A stretch of DNA of 64,000 nucleotides, taken from Oceanicella sp. SM1341 (lineage in GTDB: Bacteria; Pseudomonadota; Alphaproteobacteria; Rhodobacterales; Rhodobacteraceae). The stretch spans positions 1 to 64,000 of the forward strand of contig NZ_QRGC01000005.1 in the NCBI RefSeq assembly GCF_003448965.1. Reading direction: 5' to 3'. The notes under the pieces were generated by a model. That model was not told where the DNA came from. It ran no database searches and saw only the letters and a program-made list of their open reading frames with translations. This document shows, piece by piece, positions 21,282-31,084 of the stretch (position 1 is its first letter; every line of letters starts with the position of its first letter). The position numbers were made by a program, and so were the translations under genes.

Positions 21282-22184
21282 ATGGAGAAATCCGCTGCCA
21301 TGAAACGCGACTGGATCGCCACAGCCCGCACCCTGAGCGAAGCCCTGCCCTACCTGCAGCGCTACGACGGGGCGACCGTGGTCATCAAGATGGGCGGCCA
21401 CGCGATGGGCGACGACGAGGCCATGGCAGCCTTCGCCCGCGACATCGTGCTGATGAAGCAGTGCAACCTGCACCCGATCATCGTGCATGGCGGCGGCCCG
21501 CAGATCGGCGAGATGCTCAAGCGCCTCGCCATCCAGTCCGAGTTCGTGAACGGGCTGCGCGTGACCGACGAGGCCACCGTCGAGGTGGTCGAGATGGTGC
21601 TCTCCGGCCGCATCAACAAGCGCATCGTGCAGGCGATCAACGCCCAGGGCGGCAAGGCCGTGGGCCTCTCCGGCAAGGACGCCAATCTCGTGATCTGCGA
21701 GAAGGCGATGAAGACCGTGAAGGACCCCGACAGCAACATAGAGAAGGTGCTCGACCTCGGCCTCGTCGGCGAGCCGGTGGAGACGCATCCGGAAGTGCTG
21801 CGCACCTTCATGGCGAGCGATTTCATCCCCGTCATCGCCCCGGTGGCCGCGGGCCGCAACGGCGAGACCTTCAACGTGAACGGCGACACGATGGCCGGCG
21901 CCATCGCCGGCGGCATCAAGGCCGAGCGCCTGCTGCTGCTCACCGATGTCTCGGGCGTGAAGAACGCCGAGGGCGAGGTGATCACCCAGCTCACCCGCGC
22001 CGATGTCGCCTCCCTCACCACCGACGGCGTGATCCGCGGCGGCATGATCCCCAAGACCGAGACCGCGCTGAAGGCGATCGACGCCGGCGTGGGCGCGGTG
22101 GTGATCCTCGACGGCCGGGCGCCGCATGCCTGCCTGCTCGAGCTGTTCACCGAGCATGGCGCGGGCAGCCTGATCCGGCCCTGA
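21282..22184 (+). CDS. argB: Acetylglutamate kinase
   Basis: 300 residues of the amino acid kinase fold: the phosphate-binding IKMGGHAM and [11 protein letters not shown] glycine loops, ITEMV-type substrate region, GLSGKDANL, and the nucleotide site [18 protein letters not shown]. It phosphorylates N-acetylglutamate in arginine synthesis. The first ATG (21282) has GGAGACCCGAG before it; a second ATG 18 bases on is also possible. A perfect hairpin follows the stop directly. No other arg gene is adjacent. Confidence 0.96.
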   Translation: MEKSAAMKRDWIATARTLSEALPYLQRYDGATVVIKMGGHAMGDDEAMAAFARDIVLMKQCNLHPIIVHGGGPQIGEMLKRLAIQSEFVNGLRVTDEATVEVVEMVLSGRINKRIVQAINAQGGKAVGLSGKDANLVICEKAMKTVKDPDSNIEKVLDLGLVGEPVETHPEVLRTFMASDFIPVIAPVAAGRNGETFNVNGDTMAGAIAGGIKAERLLLLTDVSGVKNAEGEVITQLTRADVASLTTDGVIRGGMIPKTETALKAIDAGVGAVVILDGRAPHACLLELFTEHGAGSLIRP

Positions 22185-22185
22185 T

Positions 22186-22213
22186 CCCTCCTGACAGGAT
22201 GCTGTCAGGAGGG
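22186..22213 (+). terminator. Hairpin terminator after argB
   Basis: A perfect 12-bp stem (CCCTCCTGACAG / CTGTCAGGAGGG) with a four-base GATG loop starts two bases after the argB stop. No T run follows on the forward strand, so it could be a Rho-assisted or stabilising structure. Confidence 0.65.
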
Positions 22214-22276
22214 GGTGCCCATTGTCCTCCCCGAGGCCGCCGGCAGTCGGCGGCCCGGACCTGAAGGGAGACACCG

Positions 22277-22597
22277 ATGGGCATCATCGCCAGCTTCACC
22301 TACCGCCGCCGCGCCGACGTGAGCGAGGAGGCCCTGCTCGAGGCCTCGGCCGCCACGGCCGAATGGTTCCGCGACCGGCCGGGCTTCGTCTATCGCAGCC
22401 TCGCGCGCGATGCGGACGGGCTCTACCACGAACTCGTGTTCTGGACCGACGAGGCCTCCGCCGCCGCCTCCGACGCGGTGTTCTTCGATCACGCACCCAA
22501 CCGCACCTATGTCGACCTTGTCGACCGCGCCAGCCTCGAGCGCGCCCGCATGCCCGAGCTGCAGACCGCCCTCTACCGGGCCATGGCCCCCGCGTGA
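22277..22597 (+). CDS. ABM-like dimeric alpha/beta-barrel protein
   Basis: 106 residues with the pattern of the antibiotic-biosynthesis-monooxygenase fold: beta strand IIASFTYR, a helix, FVYRSLARD, a LYHELVFWTDEASAAAS strand-helix and C-terminal helix. Such small proteins often bind or oxidise aromatic or heme-like ligands; function here is unknown. AAGGGAG lies seven bases before the ATG. Its stop overlaps the start of the WYL regulator by four bases (GTGA), so the regulator may control it. Confidence 0.65.
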   Translation: MGIIASFTYRRRADVSEEALLEASAATAEWFRDRPGFVYRSLARDADGLYHELVFWTDEASAAASDAVFFDHAPNRTYVDLVDRASLERARMPELQTALYRAMAPA

Positions 22598-23286
22598 GCC
22601 GGCGGGCGGACCGGCTGTTCCGCCTCGTGCAGGAGCTGCGCGGCCGGCGGCTCGCCGTCACCGCCGCGCAGCTCGCCACGGCGCTGGAGGTCTCCGAGCG
22701 CACCATCTACCGCGACATCGCCGACCTGATGGCCTCCGGCGTGCCGATCGACGGGGCGGCGGGGGTGGGCTACCGGCTCGCCCCCGGCTACGACCTGCCG
22801 CCGGTGATGTTCACCCGCGACGAGGTTCTGGCGCTGCTGGTGGGCGGGCGGATGGTGCGCGCCTTCACCGACCCCGGGCTCGGCGCCGCCGCGGCCTCCG
22901 CCGAGGCCAAGATCCGCGCCATCCTCGACGACAGGGCCCGCACCGCGGCCGACCGCCAGCCCTACCGCGTGCCGCTCCTGCCGCGCGACGATGCCGCCCG
23001 CGCCCGCCACCAGCGCCTGCGCGCCGCCTGCGAGGCCCGGCTGCGCCTCGCCTGCCACTACCGCGCCCTCGACGGCACCGACAGCCTGCGGGTGATCTGG
23101 CCGCTCGGCCTCATCGGCTGGAACGGCGTCTGGACCCTCGCCGCCTGGTGCGAGCTGCGCGACGATTACCGCACCTTCCGCTTCGACCGGCTGCTGAGCC
23201 TCGAGCCCACCGGAGACTGCTTTCCCGACCGGGAGGACCGCAGCCTCGCGGGCTACCTCGCCACCGTGCCGCACGACCCCGCCTGA
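22594..23286 (+). CDS. YafY-family (HTH-WYL) transcriptional regulator
   Basis: 230 residues from GTG 22594. The N-terminal HTH_11 (RADRLFRLVQELRGRRLAVT, then ALEVSERTIYRDIADL) is followed by the linker typical of YafY proteins (MFTRDEVLALLVGGRMV) and a WYL-like effector domain with IGWNGVWTLAAWCELRDDYRTFRFDRL (the WYL core reads WTL). These proteins sense small ligands or nucleic acid. Overlap with the upstream ABM-like gene suggests a two-gene unit. Confidence 0.88.
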   Translation: MSRRADRLFRLVQELRGRRLAVTAAQLATALEVSERTIYRDIADLMASGVPIDGAAGVGYRLAPGYDLPPVMFTRDEVLALLVGGRMVRAFTDPGLGAAAASAEAKIRAILDDRARTAADRQPYRVPLLPRDDAARARHQRLRAACEARLRLACHYRALDGTDSLRVIWPLGLIGWNGVWTLAAWCELRDDYRTFRFDRLLSLEPTGDCFPDREDRSLAGYLATVPHDPA

Positions 23287-23327
23287 GCGGGGTTGACCGG
23301 GCCGCGCCGCGCGAAAAGGATCGGGGC

Positions 23328-23999
23328 ATGACAGCCGATGATCTCATCGCCGACGCCGCGCGCTCCGGCCTCGTGGCCCTCGGGCCCGTGGCGCCGGGGG
23401 CAGGCGCGCCGGTGCCGCCGGGCTCGCGCAGCCTCGTGCTGCTGCAGCCGGACGGGCCGCGCTTCTGGCCGGTGTTCGCCGCGAGCCCGGAGGCGGCGGA
23501 CGGCGGGCCGCACCCGCTCGACCGCTGGTCGCGCCGGGTGGTGGGCGGTCTCGCCGCGCGCGCGGGGGGCACGGCGCTCTTTCCCTTCGACGGGCCACCC
23601 TGGCCGCCCTTCCTGCGCTGGCTGCAGGCCGCGGGGGCCGCCGTCTCGCCGACGGGCCTGCTGGTGCACCCGCGCGCCGGGCTCTGGCTTTCCTGCCGCG
23701 GGGCCGTGGCGCTTGCGGCGCCCGCGCCCGAGCCGCCCTGCGCGCGCTGCCCCACCCGGCCCTGCCGCAGCGCCTGCCCGGTGGGGGCCTTCGGCGCGGG
23801 CGGCTACGATGTCGCGGCCTGCGTGGCGCATATCTCCGGGCCGGCGGGGGCCGATTGCCTCCTGCGGGGCTGCCGGGCCCGGCATGCCTGCCCGGCGGGC
23901 GCCGGCTTCACCCCCCTGCCCGCGCAGGCGGCACATCACATGAAAGCCTTCCTCGCCGCCCGCCGCGGCCCGGAAGGCGACGATGTTGCGTCAGTTTGA
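23328..23999 (+). CDS. Cysteine-rich ferredoxin-like protein
   Basis: 223 residues. The N-terminal half resembles the catalytic-side fold of epoxyqueuosine-reductase/CmmHC-like proteins without clear motifs; the C-terminal half has CARCPTRPCRSACPVGAF, then CVAHISG, CLLRGCRARHACPAG, enough cysteines for one or two 4Fe-4S clusters although the spacing is not the classic CxxCxxCxxxCP twice. It is probably an electron carrier or iron-sulfur enzyme of unknown substrate. Related proteins are common next to housekeeping genes in Rhodobacterales, in my recollection. ATG chosen after GGATCGGGGC. Confidence 0.65.
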   Translation: MTADDLIADAARSGLVALGPVAPGAGAPVPPGSRSLVLLQPDGPRFWPVFAASPEAADGGPHPLDRWSRRVVGGLAARAGGTALFPFDGPPWPPFLRWLQAAGAAVSPTGLLVHPRAGLWLSCRGAVALAAPAPEPPCARCPTRPCRSACPVGAFGAGGYDVAACVAHISGPAGADCLLRGCRARHACPAGAGFTPLPAQAAHHMKAFLAARRGPEGDDVASV

Positions 24000-24012
24000 T
24001 GACGTCCTTTCC

Positions 24013-24033
24013 TGTGGATAACCCTGTGGACAA
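24013..24033 (-). promoter_or_regulatory. Pair of DnaA-box-like sites upstream of sixA
   Basis: TGTGGATAA (24013-24021, a perfect consensus box on the reverse strand) and TGTGGACAA (24025-24033, one mismatch) lie twelve bases apart. They sit before the sixA promoter region. No AT-rich unwinding element is nearby, so this is regulatory at most. Confidence 0.4.
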
Positions 24034-24082
24034 TCGAGCCGGCGCTTGACGCAGTGCAGCGAATTGGGGCCATCCTTGCGCC

Positions 24083-24598
24083 ATGAAACATCTCGTTCTC
24101 ATCCGTCACGCCAAGTCCTCCGTCGCCGATCCGACGCTCGAGGACAGGGACCGCCCGCTCAACGAGCGCGGTCGACTTGCTGCGCCGATCGCCGGTGCCT
24201 GGCTGGCCGAGCGGGCCCTCCGCCCCGACCATGTCTTCCTCTCCCCCGCGCTGCGCTGCACCGAGACCTGGGCGCGCGTGGCACGGCAGTTCGACACCGT
24301 GCCCGAGCCGGTGATCGAGAACGGCCTCTACATGGCCGACCCCGCCACCATGCTCGAGGTGCTGCACGGCGCCCCGGACGCGGCGCAGACCGTGTTCATG
24401 CTGGGCCACCAGCCCGGGCTGGCGAGCTTCCTGCGCCGGCTGGCAAACCGCGAGACCCCGGCGCGCTGCGCCCGGGCCTTCACCAAGTTCCCCACCGCCG
24501 GCATCGCGGTGATGAGCTTCGGGGACGGCCCCTGGGCCGAGACCGGCTTCAACAGCGGCCAGTTCGAGGATTTCGCCGTGCCCAAGGAGCTGGTCTGA
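24083..24598 (+). CDS. sixA: SixA-type phosphohistidine phosphatase
   Basis: 171 residues of the histidine phosphatase superfamily: LIRHAKSS with the catalytic RHA near the N-terminus, NERGRLAAP, the conserved SPALRCTETW arginine, and MLGHQPGLASFL with the second histidine. SixA removes phosphate from phosphohistidine in phosphorelay or PTS-Ntr proteins. Free-standing between two terminators. A TTGACG at 24046-24051 may be its -35 box. It converges with the bzt operon. Confidence 0.88.
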   Translation: MKHLVLIRHAKSSVADPTLEDRDRPLNERGRLAAPIAGAWLAERALRPDHVFLSPALRCTETWARVARQFDTVPEPVIENGLYMADPATMLEVLHGAPDAAQTVFMLGHQPGLASFLRRLANRETPARCARAFTKFPTAGIAVMSFGDGPWAETGFNSGQFEDFAVPKELV

Positions 24599-24625
24599 CC
24601 GCATCCGCCACGGCCGCAAACGCGA

Positions 24626-24659
24626 AGGGGCCCCGCCTGAACCTGCAGGCGGGGCCCCT
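24626..24659. terminator. Bidirectional terminator between sixA and bztD
   Basis: A 14-bp perfect stem (AGGGGCCCCGCCTG / CAGGCGGGGCCCCT) with a six-base loop lies between the two convergent genes. It can serve both strands; a T tract is missing on both sides. Confidence 0.7.
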
Positions 24660-24679
24660 CGCGTGTCTGCCGGCCGGGC

Positions 24680-25459
<780 letters not shown>

Positions 25460-25469
25460 GGCGGTTTCC

Positions 25470-26762
25470 TCAGCGATGGTCGGTCTTGAGCTTGCGCTCG
25501 AGATACTGCGAATAGCGGGACATCCCGAAGCAGCAGATGAAGAAGAAGAGCGCCACGAAGCCGTAGAGCTCCCACACGATGCCGTTCCAGTTCTGGTCGG
25601 CGCGGATCGGGGCGATGACCCCCAGCGGGTCGAACATCGCGATCACCGACACCAGCGTGGTGTCCTTGAACAGGCCGATGAACGTGTTCACGATGCCGGG
25701 GATCGAGATCTTGAGGGCCTGCGGCATGATGATCAGCCGCGTGGCCATCCAGTAGTCGAGCCCCAGCGCGTCGGCCGCCTCATACTGGCCCTTGGGAAGG
25801 GCCGCAAGCCCGCCGCGGATCACCTCGGCCATGTAGGCGGAGGCGAAGAGCACCACGAGGATGAGCACGCGCACCAGCAGGTCGAAGTTGGTGCCCGGCG
25901 GCAGGAAGTAGTTGAGCAGGGTCGAGGCCACGAACAGCAGCGTGATCAGCGGCACGCCGCGGATGAACTCGATGAAGCCCACGCAGATGGTCTTCACGAT
26001 GAACAGCCCCGACTGCCGGCCGAGCGCCAGCAGGATGCCGATGGGGAAGGAGCCGGCGATGCCCACGATGCCGATGATGAGCGTGAGCAGGAAGCCGCCC
26101 ACCAGCCGTGTCTCCACCCGGGGGAGGCCGATGGGGATGAGGTCGGCGATCAGCCCGCTCAGCGGGTCGACGATGAACATCAGCCAGACGATCAGCGCCA
26201 CCGCGGCCGCCAGCAGCCCGCCCAGCGGCCCGCCGTGGTCGTTCACGAAGCGGAACACGTAGAAGGCCAGCGGGAAGCTCGCCATCACCAGCAGCGGGCC
26301 CCAGATCGAGCCGCCGAAGATGAGGAAGTAGCACAGCATCGGGTAGGCCGCGGTGAAGGCCAGCAGCCTGCGCGGCAGGTGCGAGGCCAGCACCGGCGCG
26401 GCGGCGACGATGAGCAGCAGGAAGGCGAGTATCGGCCGCCAGTAGGCGTCGGAGGGGTAGAAGCCGAAGATGAACTGGTTGAACCGCTCGTTGATCACCG
26501 CGAAGCAGGCGCCGGTGTCGATCTCGCGGCACTGGGCCAGGCTGTCGGCCACCCAGACCGAATGGATGAACCAGGGCGCGATGCTCACCACCGCGTAGAC
26601 GATGATCGCGACCGAGATCACCGACAGGATGGCGTTGGGGATGGAGGAGAACAGGTTCTCGCGCATCCACTTCACCGGGCCGGTCTCGGAGGCCGGCGGC
26701 GGCGCGGGCGGGATCTGCGTCTGGGCGACGAAGCGGATGGTGTTGGACTGCGTGTCGCTCAT
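25470..26762 (-). CDS. bztC: Amino acid ABC transporter permease BztC
   Basis: 430 residues. A long N-terminal part with several helices precedes the permease domain; the EAA-type loop [25 protein letters not shown]-like segment (near 330-355) contacts the ATPase, and [17 protein letters not shown] precedes it. Bzt permeases are about twice the size of ordinary HisM-type subunits. Its start follows the bztB stop by one base, so the pair is surely translated together. Inner membrane. Confidence 0.93.
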   Translation of the reverse strand: MSDTQSNTIRFVAQTQIPPAPPPASETGPVKWMRENLFSSIPNAILSVISVAIIVYAVVSIAPWFIHSVWVADSLAQCREIDTGACFAVINERFNQFIFGFYPSDAYWRPILAFLLLIVAAAPVLASHLPRRLLAFTAAYPMLCYFLIFGGSIWGPLLVMASFPLAFYVFRFVNDHGGPLGGLLAAAVALIVWLMFIVDPLSGLIADLIPIGLPRVETRLVGGFLLTLIIGIVGIAGSFPIGILLALGRQSGLFIVKTICVGFIEFIRGVPLITLLFVASTLLNYFLPPGTNFDLLVRVLILVVLFASAYMAEVIRGGLAALPKGQYEAADALGLDYWMATRLIIMPQALKISIPGIVNTFIGLFKDTTLVSVIAMFDPLGVIAPIRADQNWNGIVWELYGFVALFFFICCFGMSRYSQYLERKLKTDHR

Positions 26763-26763
26763 C

Positions 26764-28020
26764 TCAACGCTCCTTCAGCTTCATGCGCTCGTTGTAGATG
26801 TTCATGAACACCGAGATCGTCAGCGACACGATCAGGTAGAAGGCCATGAGCAGCAGCAGGCATTCCATCTCGCGGCCGGTCTGGTTGAGCGTGATGCCGC
26901 CCAGGGTGCCGGTGGCGTCCATGTAGCCCACCGCGATGGCGAGCGAGGAGTTCTTGGTGAGGTTGAGGTAGTTCGAGATCAGCGGCGGGATGATGATGCG
27001 CATCGCCTGCGGCAGGATGATGAGGCGCATGGTCCAGGACGGGCGCATGCCGAGCGCGCTGGCGGCTTCCGTCTGGCCACGGGACACCGCGAGGATGCCG
27101 GCGCGCACGATCTCGGCGATGAAGGCGCCGGTGTAGAGCGAGAGCGCCAGCCAGAGCGCGATGAGGCTGTCGCGCATGTGGATGCCGCCGCGGAAGTTGA
27201 AGCCCCTGAGCTCCGGGTAGCCGAGGTGGAAGCCGAGTGCCACCAGCACCACCACGGGCGGGATCACGATCAGCCCGACGGAGGGCCAGAAGGTGTGCGG
27301 GCGCTCGCCGGTGGCGGCCTGCTTGCGCGTGGCCTGGGCGCCGAGGCGCTTCGCCCCCCAGATGCCGGCGGCCAGGGCCGCGACGAAGAGCACGAGGTCG
27401 AGGCTGATGCCGAAGTAGCCGCCGATGTCGAGCGTGCCGAGGCTGCGCGAGAACAGCGGCTCGGGCACGTAGAAGCCGCGGTTGGTGAAGGCCATGGAGC
27501 CGAGGACCATCGAGGATTCCGCGTCGTCGCCCCGGAAGGCGTTGGGGGCGGGCAGGCTCTCGTTGATGGCGGCGGCGAAGATCAGGATCCAGATCAGCAC
27601 GGGGACGTTGCGGAAGCCCTCGACGTAGATCGTCATCAGCCGGGCCACGACCCAGTTGTTGGACAGGCGCAGCACGCCGGCGACGACGCCGAGCAGCGTG
27701 GCCGTGACACATCCCATCACCGCGATGAGCAGCGTGTTGAGGATGCCGAGCATGGCGGCCCGGGCGTTGCTGTCGGTGTTCTGGTACTCGATGAGCTGCT
27801 GGTTGATGTCATACCCCGCCGGCGTCCAGAGGAAGCCGAAGCCGAAGGTCTTTCCCAGCGCCTCGAGATTGCTGATCGTGTTGCTCACCAGCCAGCCGAG
27901 CGCGAGCATGAACAGCACGAGCGCGATGATCTGGATGGTGACGGATCGGTATCGGGTGTCGTAGAGGAGCATTCCGAGACGGAACGACTCCGAAGAATGC
28001 GGGTCCGTTGTTGCAGCCAT
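26764..28020 (-). CDS. bztB: Amino acid ABC transporter permease BztB
   Basis: 418 residues, homologous to BztC: helices near 32-50 (IQIIALVLFMLALGWLV), 90-125 and a C-terminal bundle, with the EAA loop TEAASALGMRPSWTMRLI and an IVRAGILAVSRGQ run before it. A periplasmic insertion of about 120 residues separates helix groups. It forms a heterodimeric channel with BztC. It is separated from bztA by 188 bases that contain a strong hairpin. Confidence 0.93.
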   Translation of the reverse strand: MAATTDPHSSESFRLGMLLYDTRYRSVTIQIIALVLFMLALGWLVSNTISNLEALGKTFGFGFLWTPAGYDINQQLIEYQNTDSNARAAMLGILNTLLIAVMGCVTATLLGVVAGVLRLSNNWVVARLMTIYVEGFRNVPVLIWILIFAAAINESLPAPNAFRGDDAESSMVLGSMAFTNRGFYVPEPLFSRSLGTLDIGGYFGISLDLVLFVAALAAGIWGAKRLGAQATRKQAATGERPHTFWPSVGLIVIPPVVVLVALGFHLGYPELRGFNFRGGIHMRDSLIALWLALSLYTGAFIAEIVRAGILAVSRGQTEAASALGMRPSWTMRLIILPQAMRIIIPPLISNYLNLTKNSSLAIAVGYMDATGTLGGITLNQTGREMECLLLLMAFYLIVSLTISVFMNIYNERMKLKER

Positions 28021-28158
28021 GGCGCCCTGTTCTCCCTCGCTGGCTGGATAAGGCCGACCCCACTCTCCCCGTCGCGGCCGGTTGGTCCCGGTCCTGCGCT
28101 TGCCGTGAGGGTCGGTTGTGTCTGAGCCGCCCCGCGTTGCGGGGGGGCGGCCAGCTCG

Positions 28159-28192
28159 GGCCGCGCCGCCTGCGCGTGGCGGCGGCGCGGCC
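28159..28192 (-). terminator. Intercistronic hairpin between bztA and bztB
   Basis: A perfect 12-bp stem (GGCCGCGCCGCC / GGCGGCGCGGCC, ten-base loop) starts 17 bases after the bztA stop. Binding-protein genes are often followed by such structures, which cap and stabilise the abundant first cistron and reduce read-through to the permeases. No T run. Confidence 0.6.
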
Positions 28193-28208
28193 CTGGTCCG
28201 GGATCAGA

Positions 28209-29228
28209 TCAGCGGAACGGCGGGGCGTAGAGCAGGCCGCCCTGGGTCCACTGGGCGTTCAGGCCGCGTGCGAGGCCGATCGGGGTCTTCTCGCCGATGT
28301 TGCGCTCGAAGATCTCGCCGTAGTTGCCGCCGGCGGCGATCGCCTTCACGGCCCATTCCTTGTCGAGGCCCATCATCGCGCCGTACTCGCCTTCGGTGCC
28401 GAGCATGCGGTTGATTTCCGGGTTGTTGGTCGGGGCCTTGGACATCTCCACCACGTTGGCGGAGGTCACGCCCAGTTCCTCGGCGATCACGAGGGCGTTG
28501 AAGGTCCAGCGCACGATGTCCGCCCACTGGTCGTCGCCCTGGCGCACGAGGGGGCCGAGCGGCTCCTTGGAGATGATCTCGGGCAGGATGATGTGATCCG
28601 CCGGGGTCTCGAAGGTGGCGCGGGTGGCGGCGAGGCCGGAGGCGTCGGTGGTGTAGACGTCGCAGGCGTTGGCGAGATACTTCTGCTGCGCCTCGGCGTT
28701 GGTCTCGATCGGAACCGGCTCGTAGCTCATGCCGTTGATGCGGAAGTAGTCCGCCAGGTTGAGCTCGGTGGTGGTGCCGGTCTGGATGCAGACGGTCGCA
28801 CCGTCGAGTTCCTTCGCGGAGGTGACCCCGAGGTCCTTGCGCACCATGAAGCCCTGGCCGTCGTAGTAGTTCACGCCGACGAAGGTGAACTTCAGGTCCA
28901 CGTCGCGCGAGTAGGTCCAGGTGGTGTTGCGCGCCAGCATGTCGACCTCGCCCGAGGCGAGCGCGGTGAAGCGGGTCTTGCCGGTGGTCGGCACGAAGTT
29001 GACCTTCTTGCCATCGCCGAGAACGGCGGCGGCCACGGCACGGCAAACGGCGACGTCGAACCCGTCCCACTCGCCCGAAGCGTCGGTGAATGCAAAGCCC
29101 GGCACGCCGGTGGCGACGCCGCAGTTCAGCGTTCCGCGGGCCTTCACGTCCTCCAGCGTCGCCGCGGACGCCATCCCGGCGAGCAGGCCGGCGGCAGCGA
29201 TCGTGCCGAAGAATACGGATTTCTGCAT
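28209..29228 (-). CDS. bztA: Periplasmic amino acid-binding protein BztA
   Basis: 339 residues: a signal peptide (KSVFFGTIAAAGLLAGMASA) and a type II solute-binding fold beginning TLEDVKARGTLNCGV, with GFDVAVCRAVAAAVLG and the ligand-proximal TTGKTRFTALASGEVD and LARNTTWTYSRD motifs of glutamate/glutamine-type binding proteins. It delivers acidic amino acids and their amides to BztBC. First gene of the operon and expected to be the most highly expressed. AAGAGG precedes the ATG. Confidence 0.95.
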   Translation of the reverse strand: MQKSVFFGTIAAAGLLAGMASAATLEDVKARGTLNCGVATGVPGFAFTDASGEWDGFDVAVCRAVAAAVLGDGKKVNFVPTTGKTRFTALASGEVDMLARNTTWTYSRDVDLKFTFVGVNYYDGQGFMVRKDLGVTSAKELDGATVCIQTGTTTELNLADYFRINGMSYEPVPIETNAEAQQKYLANACDVYTTDASGLAATRATFETPADHIILPEIISKEPLGPLVRQGDDQWADIVRWTFNALVIAEELGVTSANVVEMSKAPTNNPEINRMLGTEGEYGAMMGLDKEWAVKAIAAGGNYGEIFERNIGEKTPIGLARGLNAQWTQGGLLYAPPFR

Positions 29229-29319
29229 AACTTACCTCTTCCCTGTTGGCCCTGTCCGGACCGTATCTGGACCTTGCAGTCCGGTTGTGGGTCAGACCCG
29301 GCTGACCTTACTGGCAGGG

Positions 29320-29349
29320 ATTCTGAACGTTTCGGCGGATCGGCGTCAA
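29320..29349 (-). promoter_or_regulatory. Candidate bztA promoter
   Basis: Reverse strand TTGACG (29349-29344), an 18-base spacer and CAGAAT (29325-29320), giving a leader of about 85 bases. No NtrC-type sigma-54 elements were seen. Confidence 0.5.
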
Positions 29350-29395
29350 GGGGGACGCGGCGTCGCGAGCCGCCAAATCAGTCCGGCTGATCTAT

Positions 29396-29666
29396 TTGCT
29401 TCCGTGATAGGCGCAATCGATTATTGTTATGGCAGCGTGAGAGCGCCGCCCGGCGCAGCCGGGTGGTTTCGCCCGGCGCGAAGGGCCGGGCCGGGGCCGG
29501 ATTCGCCCCCTGTCCGGGCCGCGCGGGCGCCGCGGCCCCGGGCTGCCGCCAATGCCCCGCTCCCGCTGCGGAGCGGCCGATTCGCCCCGCCCGGCAGCGG
29601 CGGCGGGCGGGTTACCTTGACATGGGCGGGCGCGCGCGCGAAGAGGCGGGAGAAAGGCAGGTTGCG
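29396..29666 (+). promoter_or_regulatory. Candidate crcB promoters and GC-rich leader
   Basis: TTGCTT (29396-29401), 17 bases, GATTAT (29419-29424) would give a leader of roughly 235 bases. A second TTGACA at 29617-29622 close to the gene has only a poor -10. The leader is extremely GC-rich with many self-complementary runs. I looked for the conserved GATGG-containing core of the fluoride riboswitch and did not see it. Confidence 0.35.
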
Positions 29667-30047
29667 ATGATCCTTCTCCAGGTTGCCCTCGGCGGCGCCA
29701 TCGGCGCCACGCTGCGCTACCTCACCGGCTCGGTGCTGATGCGCCTGTTCGGCACGGGCTTCCCCTACGGCACGTTCTTCGTGAACATCGTCGGCAGCTT
29801 CGCGATGGGGGTCCTGGCGGTGGTGCTGGCCGAGCGGATGCCCGGCGGCTGGGCCCGGCTCTCGCCCCTGCTGATGACCGGGCTGCTCGGCGGGTTCACC
29901 ACCTTCTCCGCCTTCTCGCTCGACGCCATATATCTCTTCGAGCGCGGGCGCCACGCGCTGGCGCTGTTCTACGTGGGCGGCTCCGTGCTGCTGTCGATGG
30001 GTGGTCTCATGGCCGGACTGGCCCTTGCAAGGATGGGTACGCAATGA
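29667..30047 (+). CDS. crcB: Fluoride channel CrcB/Fluc
   Basis: 126 residues with four membrane helices: GGAIGATLRYLTG, the FPYGTFFVNIVGSF motif with the conserved asparagine that lines the pore, LMTGLLGGFTTFSAFSLD with the phenylalanine box and sodium-site region, and a final helix. It exports fluoride as a dual-topology dimer. GGAGAAAGGCAGG precedes ATG 29667. Its stop overlaps rluC by four bases. Confidence 0.95.
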   Translation: MILLQVALGGAIGATLRYLTGSVLMRLFGTGFPYGTFFVNIVGSFAMGVLAVVLAERMPGGWARLSPLLMTGLLGGFTTFSAFSLDAIYLFERGRHALALFYVGGSVLLSMGGLMAGLALARMGTQ

Positions 30048-31084
30048 GCGGTGTGCAGCAGATCGAGATCCCCGAGGGCGAGGCCGGCCAGCGCCTCGAC
30101 CGCTGGTTCCGCAAGCGTTTCCCCCAGGTGAACCAGGGCCGCATCGAGAAGATGCTGCGCAAGGGCGAGATCCGGGTGGACGGCGGGCGCGCCAAGTCCA
30201 GCCAGCGGCTGGAAGCCGGCCAGACCATCCGCGTGCCCCCCCTGCCCGACGAGGCGCCGGAGCCCGATTACGGTGCCCCCGCCCCGCAGCGCCGCACCGT
30301 GTCCGACGCGGATGCCGAGATGATCCGCGCCTGCGTGATGTGGCGCGACGAGCACCTCATCGCGCTCAACAAGCCGCCGGGCCTCGCGGTGCAGGGCGGC
30401 ACCGGCACCCTGCGCCACATCGACGGCATGGCCCCCGCGCTCGCCTTCGACGGCGAGCCGCCCAAGCTCGTCCACCGGCTCGACCGCGACACCTCCGGCG
30501 TGCTCCTGCTGGCCCGCACCGGGCGCGCGGCGGCGGCGCTCGCCAAGGGGTTCCACGCCAAGACCACCCGCAAGATCTACTGGGCCGCGGTGGCCGGCGC
30601 GCCGCATCCGAAGGCGGGCACCATCCGCTTCGGGCTGGTGAAATCGGGCGGCGATTCCGAGCGGATGGTGTGCATCCACCCGCGCGACATCGACACCACC
30701 CCCGGCGCCAAGCGCGCCACCACCGATTACACCGTGATCGAGGCGGCGGCGAAGCGCGCCGCCTGGGTGGCGCTCGCCCCCATCACCGGCCGCACCCACC
30801 AGCTGCGCGCCCACATGGCCGAGATCGGCCACCCGGTGGTGGGTGACGGCAAGTACGGCACCAACCGCCAGACCAACGAGGGCGACGGCTGGGGCGCCCA
30901 GCTCGGCGGCTCGGTGAGCCGCAAGCTGCACCTGCACGCCCGCTCCATCGCGCTCGACCATCCGGTGACCGGCCAGCGCATCTCCTTCACCGCCCCCCTG
31001 CCCGAGCACATGGCCCGCACCTGGGAATTCTTCGGCTGGGACCCGCGAGAGGCCGCCGCCGACCCGTTCGAGGAGCTTGAATGA
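30044..31084 (+). CDS. rluC: 23S rRNA pseudouridine synthase, RluC/RluD family
   Basis: 346 residues. An S4 RNA-binding domain (AGQRLDRWFRKRFP to about residue 65) leads to the catalytic domain with VHRLDRDTSGVLLLART, where the first aspartate after RL is the nucleophile, and GRTHQLRAHMAEIGHPVVGD. RluC modifies U955, U2504 and U2580 in E. coli numbering; site choice here is inferred. ATGA overlaps couple it to crcB before and to the phosphatase gene after. Confidence 0.9.
   Translation: MSGVQQIEIPEGEAGQRLDRWFRKRFPQVNQGRIEKMLRKGEIRVDGGRAKSSQRLEAGQTIRVPPLPDEAPEPDYGAPAPQRRTVSDADAEMIRACVMWRDEHLIALNKPPGLAVQGGTGTLRHIDGMAPALAFDGEPPKLVHRLDRDTSGVLLLARTGRAAAALAKGFHAKTTRKIYWAAVAGAPHPKAGTIRFGLVKSGGDSERMVCIHPRDIDTTPGAKRATTDYTVIEAAAKRAAWVALAPITGRTHQLRAHMAEIGHPVVGDGKYGTNRQTNEGDGWGAQLGGSVSRKLHLHARSIALDHPVTGQRISFTAPLPEHMARTWEFFGWDPREAAADPFEELE

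Noticed and set aside
16010-24033. Chromosomal origin of replication
   Set aside because: Few DnaA boxes, far apart, no AT-rich unwinding region and no dnaA, hemE or parAB gene nearby.
29425-29666. Fluoride riboswitch in the crcB leader
   Set aside because: The conserved core sequence expected for that riboswitch was not seen; the leader is only GC-rich with nonspecific dyads.
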